A stretch of 47,284 nt of DNA from JBBRTJ01 sp038244535 (GCA_038244535.1 JBBRTJ010000012.1:1-47284); one strand, 5' to 3'; shown: positions 1-7,704, numbered from the stretch's first letter. The notes: generated by a model not told the origin, from the letters alone. Numbers and translations are program-made.

Positions 1-25
1 ACTTCTTCTTCTTCGGTACAGCCAT
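1..25 (-). CDS. rpmF: 50S ribosomal protein L32, N-terminal fragment
   Basis: Only the first eight codons lie in the window; they read MAVPKKKK on the minus strand, the invariant start of bacterial L32, with the rest off the left edge. L32 is a small protein of the large ribosomal subunit. The DUF177 gene directly upstream on the same strand is the standard partner of rpmF in many bacteria, which supports the call despite the short fragment. A GGAGAGG-like sequence (revcomp around 38-45) lies upstream as a plausible ribosome binding site. Confidence 0.85.
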
Positions 26-97
26 CTCGCTCGCGGTTCCTCTCCGGTAAGGCCGGGAAAGACTAGCGGTTCGACTGCCTCAGGGTCGAGGCACGCC

Positions 98-655
98 TCA
101 GCCGTGGTCGCGATCGGCTCGTGGCGCGCCGTCGCCCTGCCGTGCCAGATCGTCGGCCAGCGCCGCCAGTGGCCCCCAGCGAGGATCGGGGGGCGTGCCC
201 TCGTGACCGCAGGGACCGGTGTTGCGATCGGCCCCGCACACTGGGCAGAGCCCGGCGCAGTCGGGCCGGCAGACGGGCGCAAGCGGCAGCTCGGCCATCA
301 CCAGCTCGCGCACCATCGGTTCGAGGTCGAGCAGGTCGCCCTCGAACGCGAACGCCTCACCGTCGTCAACGGCATGGCGATGCATCTCGCGCGCGGTCAC
401 CGAGACGCTTCCTTCGACCGGCCCGAGGCAGCGCCGGCAGACCGCCACCCACGAGGTCTCGATCTGCCCGGTGACCATGAGGCCGTCGGTCATCGCCTCG
501 ATCTCGACGTCGACGGAGATCAGCGAACCCTCGGGCACCTCGGAATCGATCACCCGCAGATCCCGGGCCACGGCCTCGGTGGTCACGTGCCGGTGCGCGC
601 CGGGACGCCGCAGCAACTCGGCCACCGGCACCACGAGCTGAGGCTGGCGGCTCAA
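98..655 (-). CDS. YceD/DUF177 family protein
   Basis: A 185-residue DUF177 (YceD) protein. The family is encoded next to rpmF and has been linked to 23S rRNA and ribosome maturation; the biochemical role here is inferred. The central CRRCLGPV segment and the C-terminal cysteine set (CRPDC..CPVCG..C..H, about residues 128-150) are typical of the family and could bind zinc. It starts 2 nt after the stop of the coiled-coil gene upstream and is followed by a 72-nt gap before rpmF, so it is the penultimate gene of a rsmD-coaD-coiled-coil-DUF177-rpmF operon. An acidic/basic tail follows residue 165. Confidence 0.9.
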   Translation of the reverse strand: MSRQPQLVVPVAELLRRPGAHRHVTTEAVARDLRVIDSEVPEGSLISVDVEIEAMTDGLMVTGQIETSWVAVCRRCLGPVEGSVSVTAREMHRHAVDDGEAFAFEGDLLDLEPMVRELVMAELPLAPVCRPDCAGLCPVCGADRNTGPCGHEGTPPDPRWGPLAALADDLARQGDGAPRADRDHG

Positions 656-657
656 GG

Positions 658-1233
658 TCAGCCGCGGTCCTGGTCGAAGAACTCGCCTTCAGGGTCGGCG
701 GGAGGAGGCTCGCCGGTCAGCCGAGGCACCGGGTTGAGGCGCTCGCGGCCCGCCGCGACGAGCTTCATCGTCTTGTCGAGCACGATCTCGAAGCTGGCGA
801 GGCGCTGATCACAGAAGTCCTCGACCTCGAGCTTCATCTGCGTCGAACGAGCCTCAGCGGCCTCGACGATCTTGCGGGCACGAAGCTCGGCGGCCCGGAC
901 GACCTCGGTGCGCTGCACCATGCGCTCGGCCTGGTTGCGAGATGCGTCGAGGATGTCGTCGGCCTCTCGTCGGGTCTTGGTGAGGAACTCCTTGCGCTCC
1001 TTCAGCAGCCAACGGGCCTGACGGAGCTCGTCGGGCAGACGGTGGAGGGCCTCTTCGAGGAGCTCGACCATCTCGTCACGGTTGATCATCGGCGACGACG
1101 ACAGCGGGATGGTCCGAGCCGTAGCGATGATGTCGATGGCGCGACGAAGGATGGTCTCGGAGTCGGCCAGGTGATCGAGTTGCCCGTCGTCGGAGACGAG
1201 CTCGCCGTGCGGGTCGTCGTCGTAGTTGGTCAT
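658..1233 (-). CDS. DivIVA-like coiled-coil protein
   Basis: A 191-residue, charged, mostly helical protein with a long coiled-coil region (about residues 50-150, rich in E, R, A and K; the segment TRREADDILDASRNQAERMV is typical of DivIVA/AtpF-like coils). Proteins of this type sit between coaD and DUF177 in actinobacteria and are annotated as cell-division-initiation or ATP-synthase-B-like; a scaffold role at membrane or division site is inference. No signal peptide or membrane segment is seen. The ATG overlaps the coaD stop by 4 nt (ATGA, 1230-1233), so it is translationally coupled. Confidence 0.8.
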   Translation of the reverse strand: MTNYDDDPHGELVSDDGQLDHLADSETILRRAIDIIATARTIPLSSSPMINRDEMVELLEEALHRLPDELRQARWLLKERKEFLTKTRREADDILDASRNQAERMVQRTEVVRAAELRARKIVEAAEARSTQMKLEVEDFCDQRLASFEIVLDKTMKLVAAGRERLNPVPRLTGEPPPADPEGEFFDQDRG

Positions 1234-1715
1234 CGAGGGAAGGTCACTTTCAAGCGTTGGGCCACCGGCGGCGGCACCATGGACGACACGTCCCGGCCAC
1301 CCCGGGCGATGTCTCGGATGAACTTTGAGGCGAGGAACGAGTGGGTGGACGCCGTGGGCAGGAACACGGTGTGAAAGCCCGAGACGGCGTGGTTCATCTG
1401 CGCCATCTGCATCTCACCTTCGAAGTCGCTCACAGCGCGGAGGCCCTTGACGATGAAGTCGGCGCCTATCGAGCGAACGAGATCGACCACGAGCCCCCCG
1501 AACGAGGCGCTCGACACGTTGGGCAGGTGCGCCAATGACTCGTCGATCATGGCGAGTCGATCCTCGAGCTCGAAGAGCGACGCGCTCTTCTGAGGGTTCA
1601 CCATGGCGGCCACGACCACCTCGTCGAACAACGAGGCAGCCGTCTCGATGATCTCCACGTGGCCGTTGTGAAGCGGGTCGAACGACCCGGGGTACAGGAC
1701 TCTGGCCAAGGTCAC
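1230..1715 (-). CDS. coaD: Phosphopantetheine adenylyltransferase
   Basis: Catalyses ATP + 4'-phosphopantetheine to dephospho-CoA, the penultimate step of CoA synthesis, in the cytoplasm. The 161-residue length is normal for the family. The nucleotidyl-transferase signature GSFDPLHNGH is at residues 10-19, and the C-terminal STHSFLASKFIRD region matches the second conserved block (S..S/ALK/R). The start is GTG, overlapping the rsmD stop by 4 nt (GTGA, 1712-1715), which fixes the start and indicates coupling with rsmD, a very common pairing in bacteria. Confidence 0.97.
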   Translation of the reverse strand: MTLARVLYPGSFDPLHNGHVEIIETAASLFDEVVVAAMVNPQKSASLFELEDRLAMIDESLAHLPNVSSASFGGLVVDLVRSIGADFIVKGLRAVSDFEGEMQMAQMNHAVSGFHTVFLPTASTHSFLASKFIRDIARGGRDVSSMVPPPVAQRLKVTFPR

Positions 1716-2260
1716 TCCACGGTGGGATGGACGGGGGGCCTCCGCCCGAAGGTGACCACCGTACTGCCGTAGCGACGCGATCGAAGTGCCAGCCAGCCTT
1801 CGGGGAGCGTGATCTCCCGGTTCGATTCGATGACGACGACCTCGGCCGGGATGATCTGGAGGAGCTCAGCCCAGTCGTCGAACACGTGGGGCGGATCGAG
1901 GTTGGCGATGTCGTAGTGCCGCCCCACGGCGATCGCGTCGGCCAGGAAGCGGCGGGCGTCGGTGTGCACCACCGTGGCGCGATCGGCGAGTCGCGTCGAG
2001 GCGAGGTTCGCTCGGATCGCCGCGACGGCCGCCGGTGCCTGATCGACGAACGTCACGTGTGCGGCTCCGCGGCTGAGCGCCTCGATGCCGACGGCGCCCG
2101 AGCCAGCGAAGAGGTCGAGGATCGTTGCATCTGCAACAACATCGAGGCTCTCGAGTGCGTTGAGCGTCGCCTGGCGCACCCGATCCAGGGATGGACGGGT
2201 GTCTCGACCTGGAGGAGCGACCAACGCCAGCCCCCGCGCCGAACCGGCCACCACCCGCAT
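1712..2260 (-). CDS. rsmD: 16S rRNA (guanine966-N2)-methyltransferase
   Basis: SAM-dependent methyltransferase that modifies G966 of 16S rRNA. The 182-residue reading from the ATG at 2260 begins with MRVVAGSARG, the classical RsmD N-terminus; a longer reading frame upstream lacks similarity and is not used. The SAM motif DLFAGSGAVGIEALSRGA and the catalytic DPPY-type motif, here NLDPPH, are present; His in place of Tyr is a mild variant. It leads the rsmD-coaD-coiled-coil-DUF177-rpmF operon and is divergent from the enoyl-CoA hydratase gene. Confidence 0.95.
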   Translation of the reverse strand: MRVVAGSARGLALVAPPGRDTRPSLDRVRQATLNALESLDVVADATILDLFAGSGAVGIEALSRGAAHVTFVDQAPAAVAAIRANLASTRLADRATVVHTDARRFLADAIAVGRHYDIANLDPPHVFDDWAELLQIIPAEVVVIESNREITLPEGWLALRSRRYGSTVVTFGRRPPVHPTVE

Positions 2261-2307
2261 CTCAGAGAGGTCTGCTGGCGGTGGCGCGGGCTTCGAGCAC
2301 GGCCCAG

Positions 2308-2313
2308 ATCGTA
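2308..2313 (-). promoter_or_regulatory. Candidate -10 box, rsmD operon
   Basis: TACGAT on the minus strand, about 48 nt upstream of the rsmD ATG, in the short divergent region shared with the enoyl-CoA hydratase gene. It fits TANNNT; no clear -35 box is seen. Confidence 0.4.
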
Positions 2314-2334
2314 CCGACGGGCCGGACGCGGGCG

Positions 2335-2340
2335 TAGCGT
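2335..2340 (+). promoter_or_regulatory. Candidate -10 box, leaderless enoyl-CoA hydratase
   Basis: TAGCGT ends 6 nt before the GTG at 2347. There is no purine-rich ribosome binding site between, which suggests a leaderless transcript and supports the chosen start. Confidence 0.55.
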
Positions 2341-2346
2341 CGTGGC

Positions 2347-3054
2347 GTGTCCGCTGTCCGCATCGTGCGCATCGCCCAGCCATCGGTGCGCAACGCCATC
2401 AATACCGCCACTGCCGAACGCCTCGTCGACGAGCTTCTGGCCTTCGAAGGTGATGATGACGCGAAGGTGGCGGTGCTGACCGGCGACGAGACGGCTTTTT
2501 GCGCCGGCGCCAACCTCACCGACCTCCCCCGGCTCCGACCGAGCGGTCCCCTCGGGCCGACGCGGCTGCAACTGTCCAAGCCGGTCATCGCGGCAATCGA
2601 AGGATGGTGCGTCGCCGGGGGCTTCGAGCTGGCGGCTTGGTGCGACCTGCGAGTGGCAGGGACGAGCGCTCGATTCGGCTGCCTCGAGCGGCGGTGGGGC
2701 GTGCCATTGATGGATGGCGGCACCTACCGGCTGCCCCGCATCGTGGGGCTCGGTCGTGCCCTCGACCTGATCCTCACAGGGCGCGAGATCGGCGCCCACG
2801 AAGCCGAGGCGATGGGGTTCGTCAACCGGCTCGTGCCTGATGGCGCCGCCCTCGATCAAGCGGTGCTGGTCGGCGAGCAGATCGCCGCCTTCCCGTGGAA
2901 CTGCGTCGTGCACGATCGCGCGTCGGCCTACGAGGGCCTGGGGCTCGGGCTCGATGCCGGGTTGGCCAACGAGGACCGGCACGGCCGTGAGGTCATCGCC
3001 TCCCCCGGTTTCCTCGACGGGGTGGCCCGCTTCACGCAACGGCCCCGGAGCTGA
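2347..3054 (+). CDS. Enoyl-CoA hydratase/isomerase family protein
   Basis: Crotonase-fold protein of 235 residues, a little short for the family (about 250-260). The oxyanion-hole segments are visible: AFCAGANLTDL (about 50-60) and IEGWCVAGGFELA (about 83-95), followed by the CDLRVAGTSARFG and GFVNRLVP blocks. It probably acts on an acyl-CoA thioester; hydratase, isomerase or other crotonase chemistry cannot be decided. The usual catalytic Glu positions are not both obvious (the second region reads ERRWGVPLMDGG). The GTG start is supported by a TAGCGT box 6 nt upstream. A small zinc-ribbon gene follows after 5 nt. Confidence 0.88.
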   Translation: MSAVRIVRIAQPSVRNAINTATAERLVDELLAFEGDDDAKVAVLTGDETAFCAGANLTDLPRLRPSGPLGPTRLQLSKPVIAAIEGWCVAGGFELAAWCDLRVAGTSARFGCLERRWGVPLMDGGTYRLPRIVGLGRALDLILTGREIGAHEAEAMGFVNRLVPDGAALDQAVLVGEQIAAFPWNCVVHDRASAYEGLGLGLDAGLANEDRHGREVIASPGFLDGVARFTQRPRS

Positions 3055-3059
3055 CGGCG

Positions 3060-3227
3060 ATGCTCGAGCCCGAAGAGGTCATCGTCTGCATCGACTGCGG
3101 CGGCCGCGCTCACCTGTTGTCCCACCCACCGGAGGACGGCAGGTGGGAGCCAGGCGAGATCGTCGCCTACCGCTGCGAAGACTGCCTCGACCGCTGGGAC
3201 CTCGTGCTTCCTGACGACCCCGACTGA
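3060..3227 (+). CDS. Small zinc-ribbon protein (55 aa)
   Basis: A short open reading frame starting ATG at 3060, 5 nt after the enoyl-CoA hydratase stop, and ending TGA at 3227. It encodes 55 residues with two CxxC knuckles, CIDC (residues 10-13) followed by Gly and CEDC (residues 39-42), separated by 25 residues: the layout of a single zinc ribbon. The acidic C-terminus ends PDDPD. Codon use is as GC3-rich as its neighbours, and the spacing implies co-transcription and translational coupling with the hydratase gene. No specific family is recognised; binding a nucleic acid or a protein partner is possible but unproven. Confidence 0.7.
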   Translation: MLEPEEVIVCIDCGGRAHLLSHPPEDGRWEPGEIVAYRCEDCLDRWDLVLPDDPD

Positions 3228-3248
3228 CACCGACCACTTGCTTCCGCC

Positions 3249-4181
3249 TCAGATGAAGCGAACGAGGCAGAACGCCCCGAAGACGAGGCTGTAGATCGCG
3301 AACGGCATGAGGTTGCGCGAGGTGAAGTAGCGCAGCAGGAAGCGGAGCGAGACGAATGCCGCGAACGCCGCCGCAACGCTGCCGACCAGCACCTGGCCGC
3401 GGACGCCATCGCCGTTGTGACCCATGAGGTCCGGCAGCTTGTACATGCCCGCCAGGAAGATGACCGGCGTGGCGAGGAGGAACGAGAACTTCGCCGCATC
3501 TTCGTGGTCGAGCCCACGGAACAGCCCCGCCACCATCGTCACGCCCGATCGGCTGATGCCTGCGAAGAGGGCTGCGACCTGGGCCGATCCGATGACGAGC
3601 GCGTCCTTCCAGCCGAGCATGGCGATGGGGCGAGCCGGCTCGCCCTCGGCCGAGGTGAGCCCGTGGTGCTCGTGCGGCTGGCCAACGGCCGTCGGCACGA
3701 GCGAGCGCCGACGCACGAGCTCACCGGCACCGAGGACCACCCCGTTCAGCATGAGGAACGCGGCTGCTGCAGCGGGCTTTGCGAAGACCGTGCGCAGCGT
3801 GTGCTCGAACGCCAGTCCGAAGACGCCCACCGGGATCGTGCCGAGCACCAGCAGGAGGGCCAGCGTCGCATCGGGTTCGCCATTCGTGCGCCGCTTGGTG
3901 ACGAGCGTCCACAGCCCACGCGCAACCCGCACCCACTCCTTCCGGAAGAACACCAGGAGCACGAACGCGGTGGCGACGTGGAGGCCGACGAGGAATGCAA
4001 GGTAGAACGACTCGTCGGCCGACTGCCCGCTCACCAGGCTGTCCCAGCCGAGCAGCGCGGGCACGAGCACCGAGTGGCCCAGGCTCGAGATCGGGAACAG
4101 CTCTGTTGCTCCTTGCAGCAAGCCGATGACGATCGCTTGGAAGTAGGTGATGGGCCCATCGGCCGCAAGCACGGAGATCAC
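3249..4181 (-). CDS. uppP: Undecaprenyl-diphosphatase
   Basis: Integral membrane BacA/UppP phosphatase that recycles undecaprenyl pyrophosphate for cell-wall synthesis and gives bacitracin tolerance. The GTG start at 4181 (V-I-S-V-L) gives 310 residues with about eight hydrophobic segments; an AAGGG box precedes it. The first active-site block ELFPISSLGH is at residues 27-36 (ISSLGH rather than the more usual ISSSGH), and the second, GISRSGVTM, is in the C-terminal half. A hydrophilic loop around residues 150-185 is longer than in E. coli. The start overlaps the stop of the 55-aa membrane gene by 4 nt, so uppP is the last gene of a three-gene operon. Confidence 0.95.
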   Translation of the reverse strand: MISVLAADGPITYFQAIVIGLLQGATELFPISSLGHSVLVPALLGWDSLVSGQSADESFYLAFLVGLHVATAFVLLVFFRKEWVRVARGLWTLVTKRRTNGEPDATLALLLVLGTIPVGVFGLAFEHTLRTVFAKPAAAAAFLMLNGVVLGAGELVRRRSLVPTAVGQPHEHHGLTSAEGEPARPIAMLGWKDALVIGSAQVAALFAGISRSGVTMVAGLFRGLDHEDAAKFSFLLATPVIFLAGMYKLPDLMGHNGDGVRGQVLVGSVAAAFAAFVSLRFLLRYFTSRNLMPFAIYSLVFGAFCLVRFI

Positions 4182-4345
4182 TGAACACCCTTCGTTCGTT
4201 GTTGGTGGACCACACGCCAGACGACGAGAGCGCCGATGAGGCAGACAAGCGCGGGAACGACCAGGTCGAGCGCCTTTGCACTGAGGAGCCCGAGGATCAC
4301 GACGACCACTTCCGCGGCGATGACGGCCACCGTTCGCACGGTCAT
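4178..4345 (-). CDS. Small two-helix membrane protein (55 aa)
   Basis: A 55-residue gene placed exactly between two overlapping neighbours: its ATG (4345-4343) overlaps the stop of the glycosidase gene (ATGA, 4342-4345) and its TGA overlaps the uppP GTG (GTGA, 4178-4181). The sequence has two hydrophobic spans, about residues 5-22 (VAVIAAEVVVVILGLL) and 27-46 (LDLVVPALVCLIGALVVWRV), joined by a short SAKA turn, then a basic/polar tail HQQRTKGVQ. It is too short for usual gene callers. The double 4-nt overlap is strong evidence that it is real and coupled to uppP; its role is unknown. Confidence 0.8.
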   Translation of the reverse strand: MTVRTVAVIAAEVVVVILGLLSAKALDLVVPALVCLIGALVVWRVVHQQRTKGVQ

Positions 4346-5532
4346 GGCAGCGGCACGGGACGGGCGAGCACGGCCACGAAGTCACGGTCGTCGGGACCCA
4401 GGTAGCGCGTCGCCGGCTTGTCCATGCCCGGCAGGAGCTTCTCGGCCGAGGGAGCCGAGCCGGCATGGGTGAACAGGTTGAAGCTCACCCACGGGTGGTT
4501 GATGTCGAGCTCCATGGCCCGAACCGCACCGGCGCGCTGCAGCACCTCGGCCAGCGAGCGCACGCTCAGGCCCTCTGACGCCGCGTAGAGCAGGTTGCCC
4601 TCGCCGTCGATGCCGACGCCGGAACGCCACACGAGCAGCGTGTTGCCGACCGTCACTCCCCACCGGTTGCCGGCGTTGTTGTCGATGCCGGCGACGAGCT
4701 GACCGCCGTCCACGATGAGCGACAGGTTCTGGCGCACGGCAACGACCGAGCTCGTCATGGACACCTCGTTGCCCCACTCTCCGATGGCGGCCGTGCCGTC
4801 GGCTCGCACGACCAGCGAAGCGGCACCCGGGCGCAAGGTCCCCACGGTCCGCCCGGCCGAGAAAAAGCCGCCGTGCGAGTCCTGCAGGCGGAAGCCCGAG
4901 TTGAAGGCCGCCAGCATCTGGGGAACGAGCGCGCTGGGCACCTGGTTGCCGCCCGTCCAGGGGCCACCGCCAGGCTCGCGGCGGCCCGGCACCAACCGAA
5001 GGCTCACGAGATGAGGATCGAGGCGAACCACGCCCGCCAGCACGCCGGTGTGTGAGCCATCGGGGCGCAGGTACGCGACGGCCATCGCCGGCTGGCCCGC
5101 AACCAGGTCCCCGGCCGCCCGCCACACGCCCTCACCGGGGAGCGGATCGGCGACGAACGGCGTGATGACGCCGAGCGAGGGAGGTGCCGCCAAGGCCGCA
5201 CCGCTGCCGGCCGCACCACTGCCCGCCACCGCGCGGCCGCCACCGGCTGCCGCCGGCACACCGGTCGGGATGCCACCCACCAGCGCGGCGCCGACGCCCG
5301 GTTGGTGCTGCGCGTAGTACCAGTGCTCGATCCACGACACCTCGCTGCCGAAGTGGTGGTCTCGCATCCACTCGACGACCCGCTCGCTCGCGCTGAGGTT
5401 GCCGGTGACCGTCAAGGCCCGCACGAAGGACCAGCCGACGACGAGGATCAGCGGCACCGACGCTGCTGCCGTCCAGCGCAGGGCAAGGTGAGCGGGACGG
5501 GGCCGACGAATCGCTGGGTGAGCAGTGCTCAC
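4342..5532 (-). CDS. Membrane-anchored phosphodiester glycosidase family protein (DUF2233/NAGPA-like)
   Basis: A 396-residue protein with an N-terminal signal anchor (about residues 16-36, ALRWTAAASVPLILVVGWSF), a Gly/Ala-rich linker (about 90-125) and a C-terminal NAGPA-like domain. Family-type segments include FNSGFRLQDSHGGFFSAGR, SLIVDGGQLV and MELDINHPWVSFN. The family removes GlcNAc from phosphodiester-linked glycans, so an extracytoplasmic role on cell-wall or teichoic-type polymers is inferred. The GTG at 5532 is chosen because GGAG lies 8 nt upstream; an in-frame ATG at 5577 has no such site. It heads the operon with the 55-aa membrane protein and uppP. Confidence 0.85.
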   Translation of the reverse strand: MSTAHPAIRRPRPAHLALRWTAAASVPLILVVGWSFVRALTVTGNLSASERVVEWMRDHHFGSEVSWIEHWYYAQHQPGVGAALVGGIPTGVPAAAGGGRAVAGSGAAGSGAALAAPPSLGVITPFVADPLPGEGVWRAAGDLVAGQPAMAVAYLRPDGSHTGVLAGVVRLDPHLVSLRLVPGRREPGGGPWTGGNQVPSALVPQMLAAFNSGFRLQDSHGGFFSAGRTVGTLRPGAASLVVRADGTAAIGEWGNEVSMTSSVVAVRQNLSLIVDGGQLVAGIDNNAGNRWGVTVGNTLLVWRSGVGIDGEGNLLYAASEGLSVRSLAEVLQRAGAVRAMELDINHPWVSFNLFTHAGSAPSAEKLLPGMDKPATRYLGPDDRDFVAVLARPVPLP

Positions 5533-5575
5533 GCGAGTTGCTCCAAAGTGATCGATGTTTCCCGCACGGCCATCC

Positions 5576-5581
5576 ACCGTA
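5576..5581 (-). promoter_or_regulatory. Candidate -10 box, glycosidase-uppP operon
   Basis: TACGGT on the minus strand, followed about 37 nt later by the GTG at 5532 with its GGAG site. It lies next to the direct repeats at 5594-5626 shared with the divergent regulator gene. Confidence 0.4.
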
Positions 5582-5593
5582 CGGAGCCCTTGA

Positions 5594-5626
5594 TGAGGGG
5601 ACGGGGTCGCAAAGGTGAGGGGACGG
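5594..5626. promoter_or_regulatory. Direct repeat TGAGGGGACGG, probable operator
   Basis: Two identical 11-mers, TGAGGGGACGG at 5594-5604 and 5616-5626, with a period of 22 bp (two helical turns). They sit between the divergent glycosidase operon and the response-regulator gene. OmpR-family regulators bind tandem repeats on one DNA face, so autoregulation by the adjacent regulator is a reasonable inference. Confidence 0.5.
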
Positions 5627-5638
5627 CAAAATCGCCGG
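5624..5638 (+). promoter_or_regulatory. CGGCAAAATCGCCGG motif upstream of regulator gene
   Basis: A 15-mer that recurs with one mismatch (CGGCAAAATCCCCGG) at 7674-7688 upstream of the 48-aa secreted peptide gene. Here it ends about 30 nt before the regulator's -10 box. Confidence 0.4.
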
Positions 5639-5668
5639 CAGGCGATCCTTGCGCCAAGGGTGCTGCCC

Positions 5669-5674
5669 TACCCT
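5669..5674 (+). promoter_or_regulatory. Candidate -10 box, leaderless response regulator
   Basis: TACCCT ends 8 nt before the ATG at 5683, with no ribosome binding site between. The spacing favours 5683 over the in-frame ATG at 5677 as the start. Confidence 0.5.
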
Positions 5675-5682
5675 CGATGGTC

Positions 5683-6375
5683 ATGGCTGGATCCGCGTGC
5701 GTGCTGGTGGTCGAAGACGACCTTGGCATCGCGTCCAACCTGCGCAGGGCCCTCGGCACCGAGGGCTACGAGGTCGAGGTCGCCCACGACATCGCCGGCG
5801 CCACTGCCGCGGTCACCACCGGGCTGGTCGATCTCGTGCTCCTCGACCTCGGATTGCCCGATGGCGACGGCATCGACCTCTGCCGTCACATCACCGCCAC
5901 GCTCCCCCAGCTCCCGGTCATCATCCTCACGGCGCGCGCCGATGAGATCGACGTCGTGATCGGGCTCGACGCCGGGGCGGTCGACTTCATCGCCAAGCCG
6001 TTTCGCCTGGCCGAGCTGCTGGCCCGGGTGCGAGCCCACCTACGGGTCGCCGCCCATGAGCCCACGACGTTGGTGGTCGACGGCATCGAACTGGACCCGG
6101 TGGCCCGACGCGTCTCACTCGACGGCCACGAGCTCGTACTGCGGGCCAAGGAGTTCGACCTCCTCGCTGCGCTGATGGGGTCGGCCGGCACGGCGCTCAC
6201 CCGTGACAACTTGATGAGCGAGGTGTGGGACGAGCACTGGTACGGCTCGACCAAGACGCTCGACGTTCACATCGCCGCCCTGCGCCGCAAGATCGACCAG
6301 CCCGGGAAGCTGAGCCGGATCACCACGTTGCGCGGGGTCGGCTACCGGTTCGACGGCGAGGGCGGAGCCGGGTGA
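5683..6375 (+). CDS. OmpR/PhoB-family response regulator
   Basis: A 230-residue two-component regulator. The receiver domain (about 5-118) has the acidic pair E11/D12-D13, the phosphoacceptor D55 in LLDLGLPDG, T83 and K105 (AKPF). The C-terminal winged-helix DNA-binding domain (about 130-228) has the typical end block TLDVHIAALRRKI and RGVGYRF. The ATG at 5677 is an alternative start two codons upstream. The stop overlaps the kinase GTG by 4 nt (GTGA), so both form one transcription unit. Direct repeats and a 15-bp motif upstream suggest autoregulation; the stimulus is unknown. Confidence 0.95.
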   Translation: MAGSACVLVVEDDLGIASNLRRALGTEGYEVEVAHDIAGATAAVTTGLVDLVLLDLGLPDGDGIDLCRHITATLPQLPVIILTARADEIDVVIGLDAGAVDFIAKPFRLAELLARVRAHLRVAAHEPTTLVVDGIELDPVARRVSLDGHELVLRAKEFDLLAALMGSAGTALTRDNLMSEVWDEHWYGSTKTLDVHIAALRRKIDQPGKLSRITTLRGVGYRFDGEGGAG

Positions 6376-7661
6376 GGATCCGGGTGCTCGCGGCGACGAT
6401 GGCGGCCGCCTTCGTCGCCATCATCGCCATCGGGCTGCCGTTGGCCGTGCTGATCGGCCGGCGGTACCACGAGGATGCGGTGCTCGAGCTGGTGCAGGCC
6501 GCGACCGTGGCCCGCTTCGAGATCCCGACCTCCGGCGAACCACCGGACGGGTTCGAGGGCGCCCAGGGTTCGGCCATCACCATCGGCTACTACGACCAGA
6601 CCGGCACACGGCTGGCAGGTGAGGGACCGGCCACGGCCGACCTACCGACGAACGAGGCGCTCGCCACGGCATCGGTACGTCATCGCGACGTGGGCAACGA
6701 GCTCGTCGCCGCGGTACCGGTGACGACCAACGAGCAGGTGATCGGCGTCGTGCGGGCAGCCAAGCCGATCTCGCTCATCGACGACCGAACCCATCGGGCT
6801 TGGCTGGCCTTGAGCGCCATCGCCACCTTGGCGCTCGGGCTGGCGGCGGCCGTGGGAGCCTTGGCGGCCCGGCGTCTCAGCCGCCCCGTGAACCGCCTCC
6901 GCGACGACGCCGTACGGCTGGGGGAGGGCGACTTCACGGTGGGGCGCAGGCGCTCAGGCATCGCCGAGATCGACGAGGCGACCGAAGCACTCGCCACGAC
7001 GGCCCGTCGAGTGCACGATCTCCTGGCCCGCGAGCGGGCGTTCTCAGCGGACGCATCGCACCAGCTGCGAACGCCGCTCACCAGCCTGCGGCTCGCGCTC
7101 GAGACCGAACGAGCGGCACCCCGTGCCGAACGTGACGAGCTGATCGGTGAGGCGCTCCACGAGGTCGACCGGTTGGAGCACACGATCGACTCGCTGCTCA
7201 CCCTGGCGCGAGACACCGCCCCCGATCGGGCCGAGGTCGATGTGGACGCCCTCGCCCGCGGAGCAGTCGAGCGCTGGCGGGTTCCCCTCGCCGCCAAGGG
7301 GCGAAGCGTCCGGCTCGATGAACCGACGGGACCGATGGCGGTCCACGTGTCGGCCAGCGCCATCAACCACGTGCTCGACGTCTGCTTCGACAACGCTCTG
7401 CGTCATGGTGCGGGACTGGTGACGCTCGCCGTCACCGCCGGACCGACCTCGACCACCCTCAGCGTGAGTGACGAGGGACCAGGCATCGCCGATCCGTCGA
7501 CGCTCTTCGTCCGACGGGCCGGCGGTGGTGCGGGCGGTGGCCACGGCATCGGGCTCTCGCTGGCCCGCAGCCTGGTCGAGGCCGAGGGGGGGCGGTTCGT
7601 GTGCGCCCGGACCGGCCCTCACCCCCGCTTCGACGTCGTGCTCCTCTCCGATCCCGATTGA
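6372..7661 (+). CDS. Sensor histidine kinase
   Basis: A 429-residue membrane kinase: TM1 (about 5-27), an extracytoplasmic sensor segment (about 30-140), TM2 (about 143-166), a HAMP linker (about 168-220), a HisKA domain with phospho-acceptor H230 in ASHQLRTPLTSL, and a HATPase domain with the N box CFDNALRHG and G boxes DEGPGI and GGGHGIGLSL. It should phosphorylate the adjacent regulator, as indicated by the GTGA stop/start overlap at 6372-6375. The sensor region is short and of no recognised fold. Confidence 0.94.
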   Translation: MRIRVLAATMAAAFVAIIAIGLPLAVLIGRRYHEDAVLELVQAATVARFEIPTSGEPPDGFEGAQGSAITIGYYDQTGTRLAGEGPATADLPTNEALATASVRHRDVGNELVAAVPVTTNEQVIGVVRAAKPISLIDDRTHRAWLALSAIATLALGLAAAVGALAARRLSRPVNRLRDDAVRLGEGDFTVGRRRSGIAEIDEATEALATTARRVHDLLARERAFSADASHQLRTPLTSLRLALETERAAPRAERDELIGEALHEVDRLEHTIDSLLTLARDTAPDRAEVDVDALARGAVERWRVPLAAKGRSVRLDEPTGPMAVHVSASAINHVLDVCFDNALRHGAGLVTLAVTAGPTSTTLSVSDEGPGIADPSTLFVRRAGGGAGGGHGIGLSLARSLVEAEGGRFVCARTGPHPRFDVVLLSDPD

Positions 7662-7673
7662 TCGGTGAGCGCT

Positions 7674-7704
7674 CGGCAAAATCCCCGGGGCACGTGGCAA
7701 AACG
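7674..7704 (+). promoter_or_regulatory. Repeated GGCAAAA motif upstream of secreted peptide gene
   Basis: GGCAAAA occurs at 7675-7681 and 7696-7702, a 21-bp period. The first copy lies in CGGCAAAATCCCCGG, 14/15 identical to the motif at 5624-5638 upstream of the response regulator. It is probably a binding site of that regulator. Confidence 0.45.

Noticed and set aside
2053..3039. Long minus-strand open frame opposite the enoyl-CoA hydratase and rsmD start
   Set aside because: It has no recognisable family, a composition of a reverse-frame shadow and overlaps two well-supported genes; high GC keeps antisense frames open.
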